A DNA stretch of 64,000 nucleotides from SPDF01 sp963699825 (lineage in GTDB: Bacteria > Gemmatimonadota > Gemmatimonadetes > Gemmatimonadales > GWC2-71-9): positions 384,404 through 448,403 of the forward strand of contig CAVOVI010000013.1 in the NCBI GenBank assembly GCA_963699825.1. Reading direction: 5' to 3'. Under the pieces are notes generated by a model. That model was not told where the DNA came from, did no database searches, and saw only the letters and a list, made by a program, of their open reading frames with translations. Shown one piece after another: positions 34,143 through 43,290 of this stretch (position 1 is its first letter; every line of letters starts with the position of its first letter). Position numbers and translations under genes: made by a program.

Positions 34143-34571
34143 ATGCGATACCTACACTTAGCACTCATTGTCGTGGTTCTCGCCGCCTGCAAAGGCGAGC
34201 CGGCAGGCACAGGTTGCCTCCACGGTCGCCGCCATCCCCTATCTGCCGTACCCGCCTCAGGCGGTCGTCACCGCGCGGTCCGGCTCGGCGAACGCGGCCC
34301 AGATCACCTTCCAGAGCACTCCAGTCGCCCGCCGAGGTGCTGGAGTACTACCGGCAGAGTCTGCCGACGCACGGGGTGGTCGCTGGAGAGTGATATCGAA
34401 GATGCGGTGGGGGCCTACGCGCTGTATGCCCTGAAGGACGGTCATCCGATCTGGATCCGGATCAGTCAGAAGCCCGGAGCGCCCGGAGCCGTCGTGGCGG
34501 TGAGCGGGGCGGTCGTGGACACGACCAAGGCGAATCCCGGAGCCAGCACCGTCACGCCAACCGGACAGTAG
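34143..34571 (+). CDS. Small lipoprotein of unknown function (three frameshifts)
   Basis: About 141 residues after correction. The signal peptide MRYLHLALIVVVLAACKG ends in the lipobox LAAC. The mature part, pieced across three frames, reads VASTVAAIPYLPYPPQAVVT, SPAEVLEYYRQSLPTHGWSL and DAVGAYALYALKDGHPIWI, resembling small sensor-like or stress lipoproteins with a YYRQ-type repeat. Extra bases are at 34206-34207 (G), 34321-34322 (C) and 34373-34376 (G). No family was recognised. It stands alone with its own promoter and terminator. Confidence 0.78.
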   Translation: MRYLHLALIVVVLAACKGEPAGTGCLHGRRHPLSAVPASGGRHRAVRLGERGPDHLPEHSSRPPRCWSTTGRVCRRTGWSLESDIEDAVGAYALYALKDGHPIWIRISQKPGAPGAVVAVSGAVVDTTKANPGASTVTPTGQ

Positions 34572-34598
34572 GTTCGTTCAGCTTGACGCCGCCCGACG

Positions 34599-35729
34599 CT
34601 AACGCCCCGGTTCCTCCGGGGCGTTTTCATGTCCACCCTCCTCGAGCAGCTCCTCGATCGACGCCTTCATCCGTTCGGCCGCATGCCCATCAAGCTTGTA
34701 GAAGAGGTGCTCCCGTTCGAGGTCCTGCGCCGCGCGCATCGCGTCGGTCGGGGCCAGCGCACGGGTGATGGCGTCGGCGAGATCGTCGGGGCGGTCCACG
34801 TGGACAAAGGCATCCTTCAGGAAGGCCCGGTTGTCCTCCCCGAGCAGCGGCATTCCGTCGCTGTGCTTGAGGCGGTCACTCGGCAGGTCGTAGATGATCC
34901 CGGTCTTGCCCAGCGCCAGGAAATCGAACACGGTGCTCGAGGCCTCGCTCAGCAGGGTGTCGGCGGCGGCCATCCAGGGCACAATGTTGTATTCCTCCAT
35001 CGGCACGAGCAGGGAGTGCGGGTACTTCCGCACACGCCGCTCGAAAATGCGGTGCTGCTCGTGCGGAGCGTACTTCCCCATCCAGCTGTAGTGATGGAGC
35101 TTGACCACGAGGTTGCAGCGGTCCTTCGTGGCCTCGAAGATGGCGTCCTTCACCTCGTACAGGCAGGTCGGCTTGTAGGTGGGGGCGAAGATGACGGTCG
35201 GTTTGGAGGGATCTAGGCCACGATTGGAGAGGAACGTCGCGCGATCGGCGTACCGACCCTGGAAGATGCCGTCCAGCTTGGGCAGCCCCACCACCCGCAC
35301 CTCGCTTCGGCCCAGCTGGCCTGATTCGAGGATCTTCTCCTCCCGGTACCGCCCTTCCACATAGATCTGGTATCGCGTGTCCCGGTGCTTGGCGAGATTC
35401 CGGTACAGGATCGTCTTGATGCCGGTGCCATGATTGAGGAAGCAGAGCAGGGTGCGGCCGTAGGCGGCGGCGTCCCGGACCGTGTCACCGGCGATGACCA
35501 CGTCGAAGCCGCGCTTCTCGGTGGTGAACCGGTAGCCCTCGCGCACCCACTGATCCACGATCGGCGGGCGATAGGGGACGTTGAAGATTCCCCAGCGCCG
35601 GATGCGTTCCTCGTCGAGCGCGAAGAAGACGTCGTAACGGTCGTCGGCCAGGAACTGTTCGATGACAGGGTCGAACGCCGCCTTGTGATAGACGAAGCCG
35701 ATCTTGAACAGCAGGCGGATCCGTGCCAT
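34599..35729 (-). CDS. CDP-glycerol glycerophosphotransferase-family protein
   Basis: A 376-residue GT-B fold enzyme of the TagB/TagF family, which transfers polyol phosphate from a CDP-activated donor to a membrane-bound glycan. Visible: the conserved CFLNHGTGIKTILYRN histidine motif, the phosphate-binding FAPTYKPT segment and the donor site SEASSTVFDFLALGKTGI. In Gram-negatives such enzymes modify surface or capsular polysaccharides. It sits 13 bp after a nucleotidyltransferase that could make its CDP-polyol donor and close to glycosyltransferase and exporter genes, so a surface-glycan role is likely. Confidence 0.85.
   Translation of the reverse strand: MARIRLLFKIGFVYHKAAFDPVIEQFLADDRYDVFFALDEERIRRWGIFNVPYRPPIVDQWVREGYRFTTEKRGFDVVIAGDTVRDAAAYGRTLLCFLNHGTGIKTILYRNLAKHRDTRYQIYVEGRYREEKILESGQLGRSEVRVVGLPKLDGIFQGRYADRATFLSNRGLDPSKPTVIFAPTYKPTCLYEVKDAIFEATKDRCNLVVKLHHYSWMGKYAPHEQHRIFERRVRKYPHSLLVPMEEYNIVPWMAAADTLLSEASSTVFDFLALGKTGIIYDLPSDRLKHSDGMPLLGEDNRAFLKDAFVHVDRPDDLADAITRALAPTDAMRAAQDLEREHLFYKLDGHAAERMKASIEELLEEGGHENAPEEPGR
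34602..34627 (+). terminator. Rho-independent terminator, shared by convergent genes
   Basis: ACGCCCCGG, loop TTCCT, CCGGGGCGT, then TTT: a perfect 9-bp stem 30 bp after the lipoprotein stop. It overlaps the last codons of the convergent glycerophosphotransferase gene, so those codons double as terminator for the plus strand. Confidence 0.82.
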
Positions 35730-35742
35730 GGGGCGCCGCTCC

Positions 35743-36459
35743 TCAGGCGAAGGTGGTGCGCCGCGCCAGGGCGTGCCGGTAACTCTCGGGGGTATCGATG
35801 TCGAGCCAGGCGGCGCCGGCAGGCAGCAGGACGGTGCCGAAGCCGGGACCCTGGACGAGTTCCCGTACCCCGTCGGAGATGCTCTCGCGACCCTGGCCGA
35901 CTGCGGTCTCCAGCGCCGAGCGGAATTGCTGGTTCAGCCGGAACACGCCGCAATCGAGGACGTCGTAGTTGGTCAGGTCCTTCCCGATATCCGCAATCCG
36001 GTCGCCTTCGCGCCGAACCTTGGTCGCATCCGGCAAGTCGAAGCACTCGTCAATCCTGGGATCCACGAGCAGGAGGTTCATCTCCGTCGGTCCGTCGCGC
36101 ACCGCGGCGAGGGCGGCGGGGCTCACCACGTGGTCGGCCATCGAGAGGATGGCCGGTTCCTCCGGCGCGAGGTGGGTCAGCGCCTGCAGCACCGAGATCC
36201 CGTTGCCGCGATGCCACTCCTGATTGTCGAGGAGGTCGACGGTCATCCCGAAGTTCGAGTGTTCGCGGAGGTGCTCGCGGATGAGGTCGCCGCGGTAGCC
36301 GGTCACGATGACGAACTCGCGAATCCCGACCTGCGCGAAGTTCCCGAAGATGGTCGCCAGGATCGAGGCCCCGCCGAACGGAAGCAGTGTCTTGGGCTCC
36401 CGGCCCGTCGTTTCCCAGAGCCGGCTGCTTTGGCCCGCGGCAGTGATGATGGCCTTCAT
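35743..36459 (-). CDS. Nucleotidyltransferase, CTP:inositol-1-phosphate cytidylyltransferase-like
   Basis: A 238-residue NTP-transferase. It opens MKAIITAAGQSSRLWETTGR with PKTLLPFGG, the nucleotide-binding signature, and has EWHRGNGISVLQAL and ILSMADHVVSPAAL, a pattern close to archaeal and bacterial inositol-1-phosphate cytidylyltransferases; related enzymes activate other sugars. A CDP product would suit the adjacent CDP-polyol transferase. The frame continues upstream without a stop for 132 more residues; I place the start at ATG 36459 because it begins the domain and lies in an ATGA overlap. Confidence 0.8.
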   Translation of the reverse strand: MKAIITAAGQSSRLWETTGREPKTLLPFGGASILATIFGNFAQVGIREFVIVTGYRGDLIREHLREHSNFGMTVDLLDNQEWHRGNGISVLQALTHLAPEEPAILSMADHVVSPAALAAVRDGPTEMNLLLVDPRIDECFDLPDATKVRREGDRIADIGKDLTNYDVLDCGVFRLNQQFRSALETAVGQGRESISDGVRELVQGPGFGTVLLPAGAAWLDIDTPESYRHALARRTTFA

Positions 36460-36855
36460 GGCGAGGGAACTTCGCGCCACGCGGGCTGCCAGCGCAATCG
36501 CATCCCCCGCCTCGGCACCGAGGGTGTCGCGGGCGGGAGCGACGAGTTGGGTCAGGGCCAGGGCGGCGGAAGGAGGGTCGCCGGCCTGCAGTTGAGCCAG
36601 GGCAGCGGTCAGGGCCCGCCGGAGCGGGGCGGGGACGGTCAGGCTGGAGAGCCGCCGCTCGAGGGCGCCGGTCCGGCGCTTGCGCGCGCGATCGGGCAGG
36701 GGGGGCGTCAGGCTGAAGTCGAGCGCCACCCGCACGGTGAGCCAGAGGGCAAAGACGCCGTCGCGCTTTGAGCCGCGGGAGGTCCTGGTCAGCAGATCCG
36801 CCAGCGCCACCGCCGCCGGTTCCCAGGGACGGGCCAGCGTTCCGTCGTCCGTCAC
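36456..36855 (-). CDS. Unknown helical protein preceding the nucleotidyltransferase
   Basis: About 132 residues, rich in Ala, Leu and Arg and probably all-helical (WEPAAVALADLLTRTSRGSK, then VPAPLRRALTAALAQLQAGD). As given it is fused in frame to the nucleotidyltransferase. At the junction the sequence is CCATGAAGG, so a single extra base in this gene would hide a stop in an ATGA overlap. Either it is a separate small gene with one insertion error, or the nucleotidyltransferase truly has this extension. Start GTG 36855 overlaps the upstream stop. No family recognised. Confidence 0.55.
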
Positions 36856-37882
36856 ATCACCCCCAGGGCGGCGAGCGCAGCCGTGACCTCATCCGCGCTG
36901 ATGCCGCGAAGGCAGTCGTGGTGGCCGAGTGGACAGGCCGGCCCCCCCATCCGGCTGCAGGGCCGGCAGGGGAGATCGTGCTGGACCACGGTCGAGCGAG
37001 CCCGGTAGGGAAAGAAGCCGAAGGCCTCGACCGTCGGGCCGAACAGGGCGACCACCGGTGTACCAACGCCCGTGGCCATGTGCATGACCCCGGTGTCCCC
37101 GGACACCAGGGCGGAGGCGCGGGCCAGAAGGGCACCCGTGGCCTGAAGTCCGAACTTCCCCGCGGCGGCGGCGGCAGCGGGCGACACCCTGGCCACCTCA
37201 TTCGCGGCGTCGACGTCGTCCGGCCCTCCCACAACCACTACTCGTTTCCCTTCCGCCCCCAGCGTGCGCGCCAGGGCCTTCCAGTGTTCCAGCGGCCAGC
37301 GCTTCGTCATGTGGGCGGCGCCCGGGGCAAGGGCGACCAGTTCGCGCTCCGGCGCCGTCGTGAGCCGGGCCAGGAAGGCGTCCACTTCCGCGAATGCCGC
37401 TGCACCGAGCCCGAACTCGGGCGGCCCGCCATCAGGCTGGACGTCGAGTCCTTCGGCGGCCTCGAAATACCGCTCAGGAACGGCTGGGGTGCCGTCCGGG
37501 TAGGTGTTCCGGTGCGTCAGCACGAGGAGCCCCGGGCCAGCTTGTGTTTCCGATACCCCCGCCACCGACCGGGGAGGAGGAGGCGGAGCTGCCGGCTCCG
37601 GAGGCTTCCGTGCAGGTCGAGGTGATGGGTGTACTGGGCCGGACGGAGCCGCGCCGCGAGCGCCGGCAGGGATTCCCCCTCCGCGGGGGCCAGAACGGCG
37701 TCCAGGTGAGGGTTGTCCGCGAGCAGCGGCGCGAACCCTCGCTTGGTGAGGGCGTCGATCCGTGCGCCGGGGTGGCGCGCGCGCAGGGCACGGATCAACG
37801 GCGTCGTCAGGAGGATGTCGCCGATGGAACTGAAGCGCACCAGGAGGATGCGCGGCGCGTCGCCGGGAGCGGGATGAGGCAC
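36852..37882 (-). CDS. Glycosyltransferase family 9 (heptosyltransferase-like; one frameshift)
   Basis: About 344 residues, a GT-B enzyme related to LPS heptosyltransferases. N terminus: ILLVRFSSIGDILLTTPLIR, the acceptor-domain signature. C-terminal donor domain: VALAPGAAHMTKRWPLEHW, VVVVGGPDD, VSGDTGVMHMATGVGTPVVALFG and the FFPYR segment. The N-terminal 120 codons and the rest are in different frames; the break is at the C run 37530-37533 (minus strand G4), where one missing base or two extra bases are needed, one of the few sites not explained by a single insertion. It heads the minus-strand glycan gene group. Confidence 0.87.
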
Positions 37883-37958
37883 GGCGGGAATGTAGGCCTC
37901 GCCGCCGGGGGCCGCCAGCGCGTTGTGCCGCGCGGCGAGCGGCGGTTAGGTTTGATGC

Positions 37959-39524
37959 ATGCCGCGCCCGAAGAGCATCCTGTGGGTGGACGACGAGGTC
38001 GAAAGCCTCACGTCCCATATCCTTTTCCTCGAGGAACATGGGTTCACGGTGGACAAGTCACCCCACGGTGACGACGCCCTCGTCATGCTCCAGCGCAAGC
38101 CGTACGGCGTGGTCCTCCTCGACGAACAGATGCCGGGTCGCCGCGGGCTGGAGATCTTCCAGGCCATCCGCGCCGTCGATCATTCGATGCCGGTGGTCAT
38201 GGTCACCAAGAGCGAGGAGCAGGAGACGCTCAAGGACGCCATCGGCGCCGAAATCAGCGACTACCTCATCAAGCCGGTCAACCCGCGGCAGATCCTGTCG
38301 GTGGTCACCCGACTGCTCGAGGGCGAACGGATCCGCCAGCAGCGGCTGTCGCGCGACTTCGCCACGCGATTCCGGGAACTCGACACGCGGCGGGGCGAGG
38401 GGATGGCCTGGCGGGAGTGGATCGAGCTGGTGGTCGAGCTCGCCGAGTGGGAAGTCAAGCTGGGCCGGGCCGACGAACCGGGATTGCAGGACGCGCTCCG
38501 GACGTTGCAGGACTCGCTCCGGTCGGACTTCGCGAAGTTCCTCGGCAAGCACTACGGCGCCTGGCTCGACGGCTCCGAGGAGGATCGGCCGGCGCTGTCG
38601 GTGGACATCATCGCGGAATTCGTGCGCCCCACCCTGGATGCGCACGGCAAGGCGCTGCTCATTGTCGTGGATTGCCTTCGCCTCGACCAGTGGGCCATGA
38701 TCCGTCCGCTCGTGGCCACGCGCTTCGATATCGAGACGGCCCACTACCTCTCGATCCTCCCCACCGCCACGCCATACGCCCGAAACGCGATCTTCAGCGG
38801 GCTCTTCCCGAACGAGCTCGCGGCGCGGCACCCGGAATGGTGGAAGACGGAGGAGGAGGCGGGCCTCAACGCGCACGAGGCTGAGCTGCTCGAGGAACAC
38901 CTCCAGCAGCTTACCGGCCGCGCGGTACCGGTCCGCTACGAGAAGGTCTTCACCGCGGCCGACGGCGAGGGACTCCTCCGGCGGCTGCCGGCCCACCTCT
39001 CGCAGGACGGGGTGACCGCGCTTGTCTTCAACTTCATCGACCAGCTCACCCATGGCCGCACGGAGAACTCGACGCTCTTCGAGGTGGCCCGTGACACGCA
39101 GGCGCTTCGCAACCTCACCCGCACCTGGTTCGAGCGTTCCCCGCTGTGGGATGCGCTTCGCGAGGCCGAGCGGCGCAATGTGCCCGTCCTCCTGACCACC
39201 GATCACGGCTCGATCCACTGCCATACCCCGGCCACGGTCTTTGCCCGGCGCGACACCACCAGCCATCTCCGGTACAAGTTCGGGGAGGATCTCCGTGCCG
39301 AGGATGCCGACGCAGCGCTGGTGGTCGACGACCTCGAGCGGTTCGGGCTGCCGCCGCGGACGCCGAGCACTCGACTGCTGCTCGCCACCGGGGACCGGTT
39401 CTTCGTCTATCCGACCAAGCTGCGTGAGTACCAGGCGCGCTACCGCGGCGCCTTCCTCCACGGCGGAGTGTCGCCGGAAGAGGTCGTCCTGCCGATCACC
39501 CTCCTGACACCCCGGCGGTCGTAG
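37959..39524 (+). CDS. PorX-like response regulator with PglZ domain
   Basis: A 521-residue regulator: a receiver domain (D11, D12, phospho-acceptor D55, K in DYLIKPVNP) followed by a helical linker and a PglZ/alkaline-phosphatase-superfamily domain. Metal and catalytic positions are visible at VVDCLRLDQW, TATPYARNAIFSGLFP (Thr nucleophile region), FNFIDQLTHGR and LLTTDHGSIHCH. This matches PorX of Bacteroidota, which controls type IX secretion and whose PglZ domain hydrolyses small oligonucleotides. No DNA-binding domain exists. It is the first gene of the plus-strand exporter/glycosyltransferase group, diverging from the heptosyltransferase-like gene by 76 bp. Confidence 0.88.
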   Translation: MPRPKSILWVDDEVESLTSHILFLEEHGFTVDKSPHGDDALVMLQRKPYGVVLLDEQMPGRRGLEIFQAIRAVDHSMPVVMVTKSEEQETLKDAIGAEISDYLIKPVNPRQILSVVTRLLEGERIRQQRLSRDFATRFRELDTRRGEGMAWREWIELVVELAEWEVKLGRADEPGLQDALRTLQDSLRSDFAKFLGKHYGAWLDGSEEDRPALSVDIIAEFVRPTLDAHGKALLIVVDCLRLDQWAMIRPLVATRFDIETAHYLSILPTATPYARNAIFSGLFPNELAARHPEWWKTEEEAGLNAHEAELLEEHLQQLTGRAVPVRYEKVFTAADGEGLLRRLPAHLSQDGVTALVFNFIDQLTHGRTENSTLFEVARDTQALRNLTRTWFERSPLWDALREAERRNVPVLLTTDHGSIHCHTPATVFARRDTTSHLRYKFGEDLRAEDADAALVVDDLERFGLPPRTPSTRLLLATGDRFFVYPTKLREYQARYRGAFLHGGVSPEEVVLPITLLTPRRS

Positions 39525-39526
39525 GC

Positions 39527-41347
39527 GTGCGGACCGAACTTCGCCTGCTCCGGCAGGTGCAGCCCTATCGCGCGCCGCTCAGCCTCTCGATGGTCACGTC
39601 GGTGCTGGCGTCGCTCCTCGACGGCACGACAATCGTGGTCCTCATCCCGCTGCTGCGCCTCCTGTTCGGCACCACCGGGCAGTTCGGGGCTTCCGGGTCG
39701 GAGGCGCTGACCCGCTTCACCGAGTGGCTGCTCGACCCGCTCATCGCTGGTGTACCGACGAACGTGGCCGTCGCCCGCCTCCTCGGCGTGCTCGTGCTCG
39801 GGCTGGTGCTCCGGAACGCGATGACGTACAGCACGACGCAGCTGCAGGTCGCGGTGCAGGAAGGGCTCGTCCGGGACCTGCGTTCCCAGATCTTCGCGCA
39901 CCTCCTCAAGCTCGACCTCGGCTATTTCCAGCGGACCCGCCAGGGCCACATCCTCTCGACCATGACCACCGAGGTGGAGGGGGTCAAGGAAGTCGTGACC
40001 GCCGCGGTCATCCGGCTCTTCCAGAGCCTGGTCCGCATCGTCACGATCCTCGTCCTCATGAGCCAGATCAGCGGCCGCCTGACGATTCTGACACTGTCGA
40101 CCGCACCGATCCTGGTGCTCGCGATGCAATTCGTCCTCGTTCGCCTGCGGCGGCACGCCCGCGGGCGCGTCCAGGATCGCGCCGGCATCTTCGCGATGGT
40201 CGCGGAACAGGTCGGGGCCATCAAGCTGATCCGGGCGTACGGAGAGGAAGCGCGGCAGGGGGGCAAGCTGACCGACCAGCTCACCCGGTACCGGAAGAAG
40301 GTCATCCGTACGCAGCGCTACTCGTCGTTGACCGGTCCGATGAGCGAAATCTTCGGCGGGTTGCTGATCATCCTCATCATCGCCGCGGCCACACAACCGG
40401 CGCTCATCGGCGGGGTACCCCTCACGCCGGAGGCGGCCATCGCCTTCCTCGTGGCGGCCCTCCAGCTGATGTCCCCGATCAAGGCGATCGCGCAGTATCC
40501 CGCGAGCATGGCCATCGCGATGGCGAGCGCCGAACGGGTGTACGCCCTGCTCGATGAGCCGACCTCCGACGTCGACACTCCCGGAAGCGTCCCGCTGCAG
40601 TTCGAGCGCGACATCGTGTTCGACCGGGTCTCCTTCCGCTATGGCACCGACACGCCGGTCCTCACGGAGGTCTCGTTCCGGTTGCCGAAGGGCGAGGTCC
40701 TGGCCATCGTCGGTCCCTCCGGTGCGGGCAAGACGACGCTGGTGGATCTCCTGCCGCGCTTCAACGAGCCGGTCAGCGGGCAGATCTATCTCGACGGCGT
40801 CCCCCTGAACACGATTCGCCGTGGTTCGCTGCGGGCCAGCCTCGGCGTCGTCAGCCAGGATACGGTGCTGCTCAACGATACGGTGCGGGCCAACATCGCC
40901 TTTGGTTCGCCGAACGCCACGGACGCCCAGGTGGAGGCCGCCGCGACCGCCGCGAACGCGGCCGAGTTCATTGCCGGCCTCCCGGCCGGGTACGACACCC
41001 TCCTCGGCGAACGGGGGACCCGACTCTCCGGGGGGCAGCGGCAGCGGATCAGCATCGCGCGGGCCCTCCTCCGTGATCCGCCGATCCTGATCCTCGACGA
41101 GGCCACCAGTGCGCTCGACACCGAGTCGGAGCGGCTGGTCCAGGAGGCGATCGAGCGCCTGATGAAGGACCGCACCGTGCTGGTCATCGCACACCGACTG
41201 GCGACGGTCCGCCACGCCGACCAGATCCTGGTGCTGGAGGCCGGCCACGTGGTCGAACACGGAACGCACGCGCAGCTGATCGAACGGAACGGCCTTTATC
41301 GCCGGCTGCACGACCTGCAGTTCCGGACGGGGGAGCCCGAGGAGTGA
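39527..41347 (+). CDS. ABC exporter, MsbA/lipid-flippase-like (fused TMD-NBD)
   Basis: A 606-residue half-transporter: six transmembrane helices (about residues 15-330), then a nucleotide-binding domain with Walker A GPSGAGKTTL, signature LSGGQRQR, Walker B ILILDEATSALD and the H-loop VIAHRLATV. The coupling helix region GYFQRTRQGHILSTMTTEV is typical of type IV exporters that flip lipid-linked glycans. Start GTG 39527 lies 2 bp after the PorX-like gene; its stop overlaps the next glycosyltransferase (GTGA). Likely exports a lipid or lipid-linked saccharide made by the neighbours. Confidence 0.92.
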   Translation: MRTELRLLRQVQPYRAPLSLSMVTSVLASLLDGTTIVVLIPLLRLLFGTTGQFGASGSEALTRFTEWLLDPLIAGVPTNVAVARLLGVLVLGLVLRNAMTYSTTQLQVAVQEGLVRDLRSQIFAHLLKLDLGYFQRTRQGHILSTMTTEVEGVKEVVTAAVIRLFQSLVRIVTILVLMSQISGRLTILTLSTAPILVLAMQFVLVRLRRHARGRVQDRAGIFAMVAEQVGAIKLIRAYGEEARQGGKLTDQLTRYRKKVIRTQRYSSLTGPMSEIFGGLLIILIIAAATQPALIGGVPLTPEAAIAFLVAALQLMSPIKAIAQYPASMAIAMASAERVYALLDEPTSDVDTPGSVPLQFERDIVFDRVSFRYGTDTPVLTEVSFRLPKGEVLAIVGPSGAGKTTLVDLLPRFNEPVSGQIYLDGVPLNTIRRGSLRASLGVVSQDTVLLNDTVRANIAFGSPNATDAQVEAAATAANAAEFIAGLPAGYDTLLGERGTRLSGGQRQRISIARALLRDPPILILDEATSALDTESERLVQEAIERLMKDRTVLVIAHRLATVRHADQILVLEAGHVVEHGTHAQLIERNGLYRRLHDLQFRTGEPEE

Positions 41348-42324
41348 CGCGCGTCCTGGTCGTGGCGGACTACGATGACGCGTTGAACGCCCATTCGGCG
41401 CAGCGGGAGCGGGCCCTCGAACGCCATGGGCAGACGGTCACCCGGTTCGACCTCAGCGCGCGGCCCGGGCTCCTGACGCGCCTGCGGGGCGGCGATCTCG
41501 TCAGCCGACTCGACCGGGAACTCGAGGTCGTGGCGCCGGATGTCGTGCTGGTGGTGCGGGGGGAGGCGCTCTCGGCCCAGGCGGTGTCCAATCTCCGGCG
41601 GGACCATCCGGGCACCTGGGTCAACTGGGTGCCCGACGACCTTCACGGCCTGGCGATCGTCCAGCACGCCCTGCCGGCCTATGACATCGTCTTCGCGTCG
41701 GGCACCGACGTCACGGAGACGCTCGCGGGGACCATCGACCGGCCAGTTCACTACCTGCCGTTGGCGGCGGACCCGTCGGTCTACAAGCCGATGCGCTCCC
41801 GCGACCAGTACCGTGCCAACGTCGTCTTCGTCGGGACGGCCACGCCGAGGCGGGAACAGCTCCTCGGCCACCTGGTGGAGTTCGGCCTGGCGCTTTGGGG
41901 TCCGGGGTGGCGGCGCACGTCGCTCCGCGACTATTGCCGGGGCGAGCAACTCGACACGGAAAACTTCGTCCGGGCGTACGCCGGAGCGTCGGTGGCGGTG
42001 AACATTCATCGATCCGCCGATGCGGAGCCCGCGGAGGCGGAGCGGGGGGTCAATCAGCGGACCTTCGAGATCGCGGCGATCGGTGTGCCGCAGGTGGTGG
42101 ACTTCCGCGGGGACCTCGAGCGCCACTTCGTCGACCGGCGGGAGTTGCTGGTGTATCGGTCGGTGGAAGAGATGCGCGCCCTGGTGGAGGCGGCGCTGCA
42201 GGATCCGAAGGCCGCCGACACGGTGGCCCGCGCCGGCCGAATCCGCCTGCTCGCGGAGCACACCTACATGCATCGTCTCAAGGAACTCCTCGACGTGGTT
42301 CGGGCGACGACCCACCACGCCTGA
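41344..42324 (+). CDS. CgeB-like glycosyltransferase
   Basis: A 326-residue GT-B type protein. The N-terminal half (RVLVVADYDDALNAHSAQRE, VNWVPDDLHGL) and the C-terminal half (VVFVGTATPRREQLLGHLVE, VAVNIHRSADAEPAEAERGV, NQRTFEIAAIGVPQVVDF) match the DUF3880/CgeB family found in cell-surface glycan clusters. The acidic EIAAIG segment is the usual nucleotide-sugar contact. Start GTG overlaps the ABC stop. The sugar and acceptor are unknown. Confidence 0.82.
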   Translation: MTRVLVVADYDDALNAHSAQRERALERHGQTVTRFDLSARPGLLTRLRGGDLVSRLDRELEVVAPDVVLVVRGEALSAQAVSNLRRDHPGTWVNWVPDDLHGLAIVQHALPAYDIVFASGTDVTETLAGTIDRPVHYLPLAADPSVYKPMRSRDQYRANVVFVGTATPRREQLLGHLVEFGLALWGPGWRRTSLRDYCRGEQLDTENFVRAYAGASVAVNIHRSADAEPAEAERGVNQRTFEIAAIGVPQVVDFRGDLERHFVDRRELLVYRSVEEMRALVEAALQDPKAADTVARAGRIRLLAEHTYMHRLKELLDVVRATTHHA

Positions 42325-42391
42325 CGCGGTGGAATTCACCTCGAGGCCGGGGTAGATTCCCACCAACTCGCCACAACGCCAGGTGCGATTC

Positions 42392-43259
42392 ATGGTCAGG
42401 GTTTCCGGCTTCACCATCATCAAGAATGCGATCAGCCACGACTTCCCCGTCGAGGCGAGCATCCGTTCCATCCTCCCCGTCTGCGACGAAGTCATCGTCA
42501 ACGTCGGGCCGTCGGATGATGGCACGCTCGATCTGATCAAGTCGATCGACGATCCCAAGATCAAGATCATCGAGGGGGTCTGGGACGTCTCCCGCCAGAA
42601 CTGGATGCTCAGCGACGAGACGCTGCGGGCGATGCGCGCCTGCAGCCATCCGTGGGGCATCTACATTCAGGCCGACGAGGTCCTCCACGAGCGCGGCGGG
42701 CCCGAGCTCGTCGCCAAGATGGCGGAAGTGGACGACGATCCGCGGGTCGAGGCGCTGCTGGTCAAGTATCTCCACTTCTACGGGGACTTCGATACCATCG
42801 CGACCAACCGTCGCTGGTATCGGCGCGAGATCCGCGCGTTGCGACTCGACCCGGCGCTCGACCTCCGGCCGTACAAGGGCGCCCAGGGATTCCGTGTTGG
42901 TCCCGACAACCGGAAGACGCGCGCCCGCCTCACCAATGCGGAGATGTTTCACTATGGGTGGGCGCGGCCGGCCGCCGCGCTCCGCGCCAAGATCGTCACG
43001 AACCGGACCATCTATCCCTGGTCGGCGGAGCGGGAGGCCAAGCGGCCGCTCCTCCCCTGGTTCCCGGGGCTCAAGCCGTTCAAGGGGAGTCACCCGATCG
43101 CGGCGCAGTCGTACATCGCCGACGCGGGCGGACGATCCCGAGCGCGTGGTGGAGCCGCCGCACTTCGAGCTGGAGCACCTCCGCTTCTACGCCTCCGACG
43201 TGATCGAGCGGCTCACCGGCGCCCGCCTCTTCGAGTACCGGAATTACCGTCTCGTCTGA
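42392..43259 (+). CDS. Glycosyltransferase family 2 (one frameshift)
   Basis: About 288 residues. The N-terminal GT-A domain starts VSGFTIIKNAISHDFPVEAS with CDEVIVNVGPSDDGTLDLI and a DxD-like WGIYIQADEVLH. Removing one G at 43126-43128 restores DPERVVEPPHFELEHLRFYASD and the true C terminus LFEYRNYRLV. ATG 42392 is preferred over GTG 42383. It precedes a second GT2 enzyme by 31 bp and follows the CgeB-like gene, so the three act in one glycan pathway. Confidence 0.85.
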
Positions 43260-43290
43260 GCGCTCCACCGACGACGTCCACCGAGGGACC

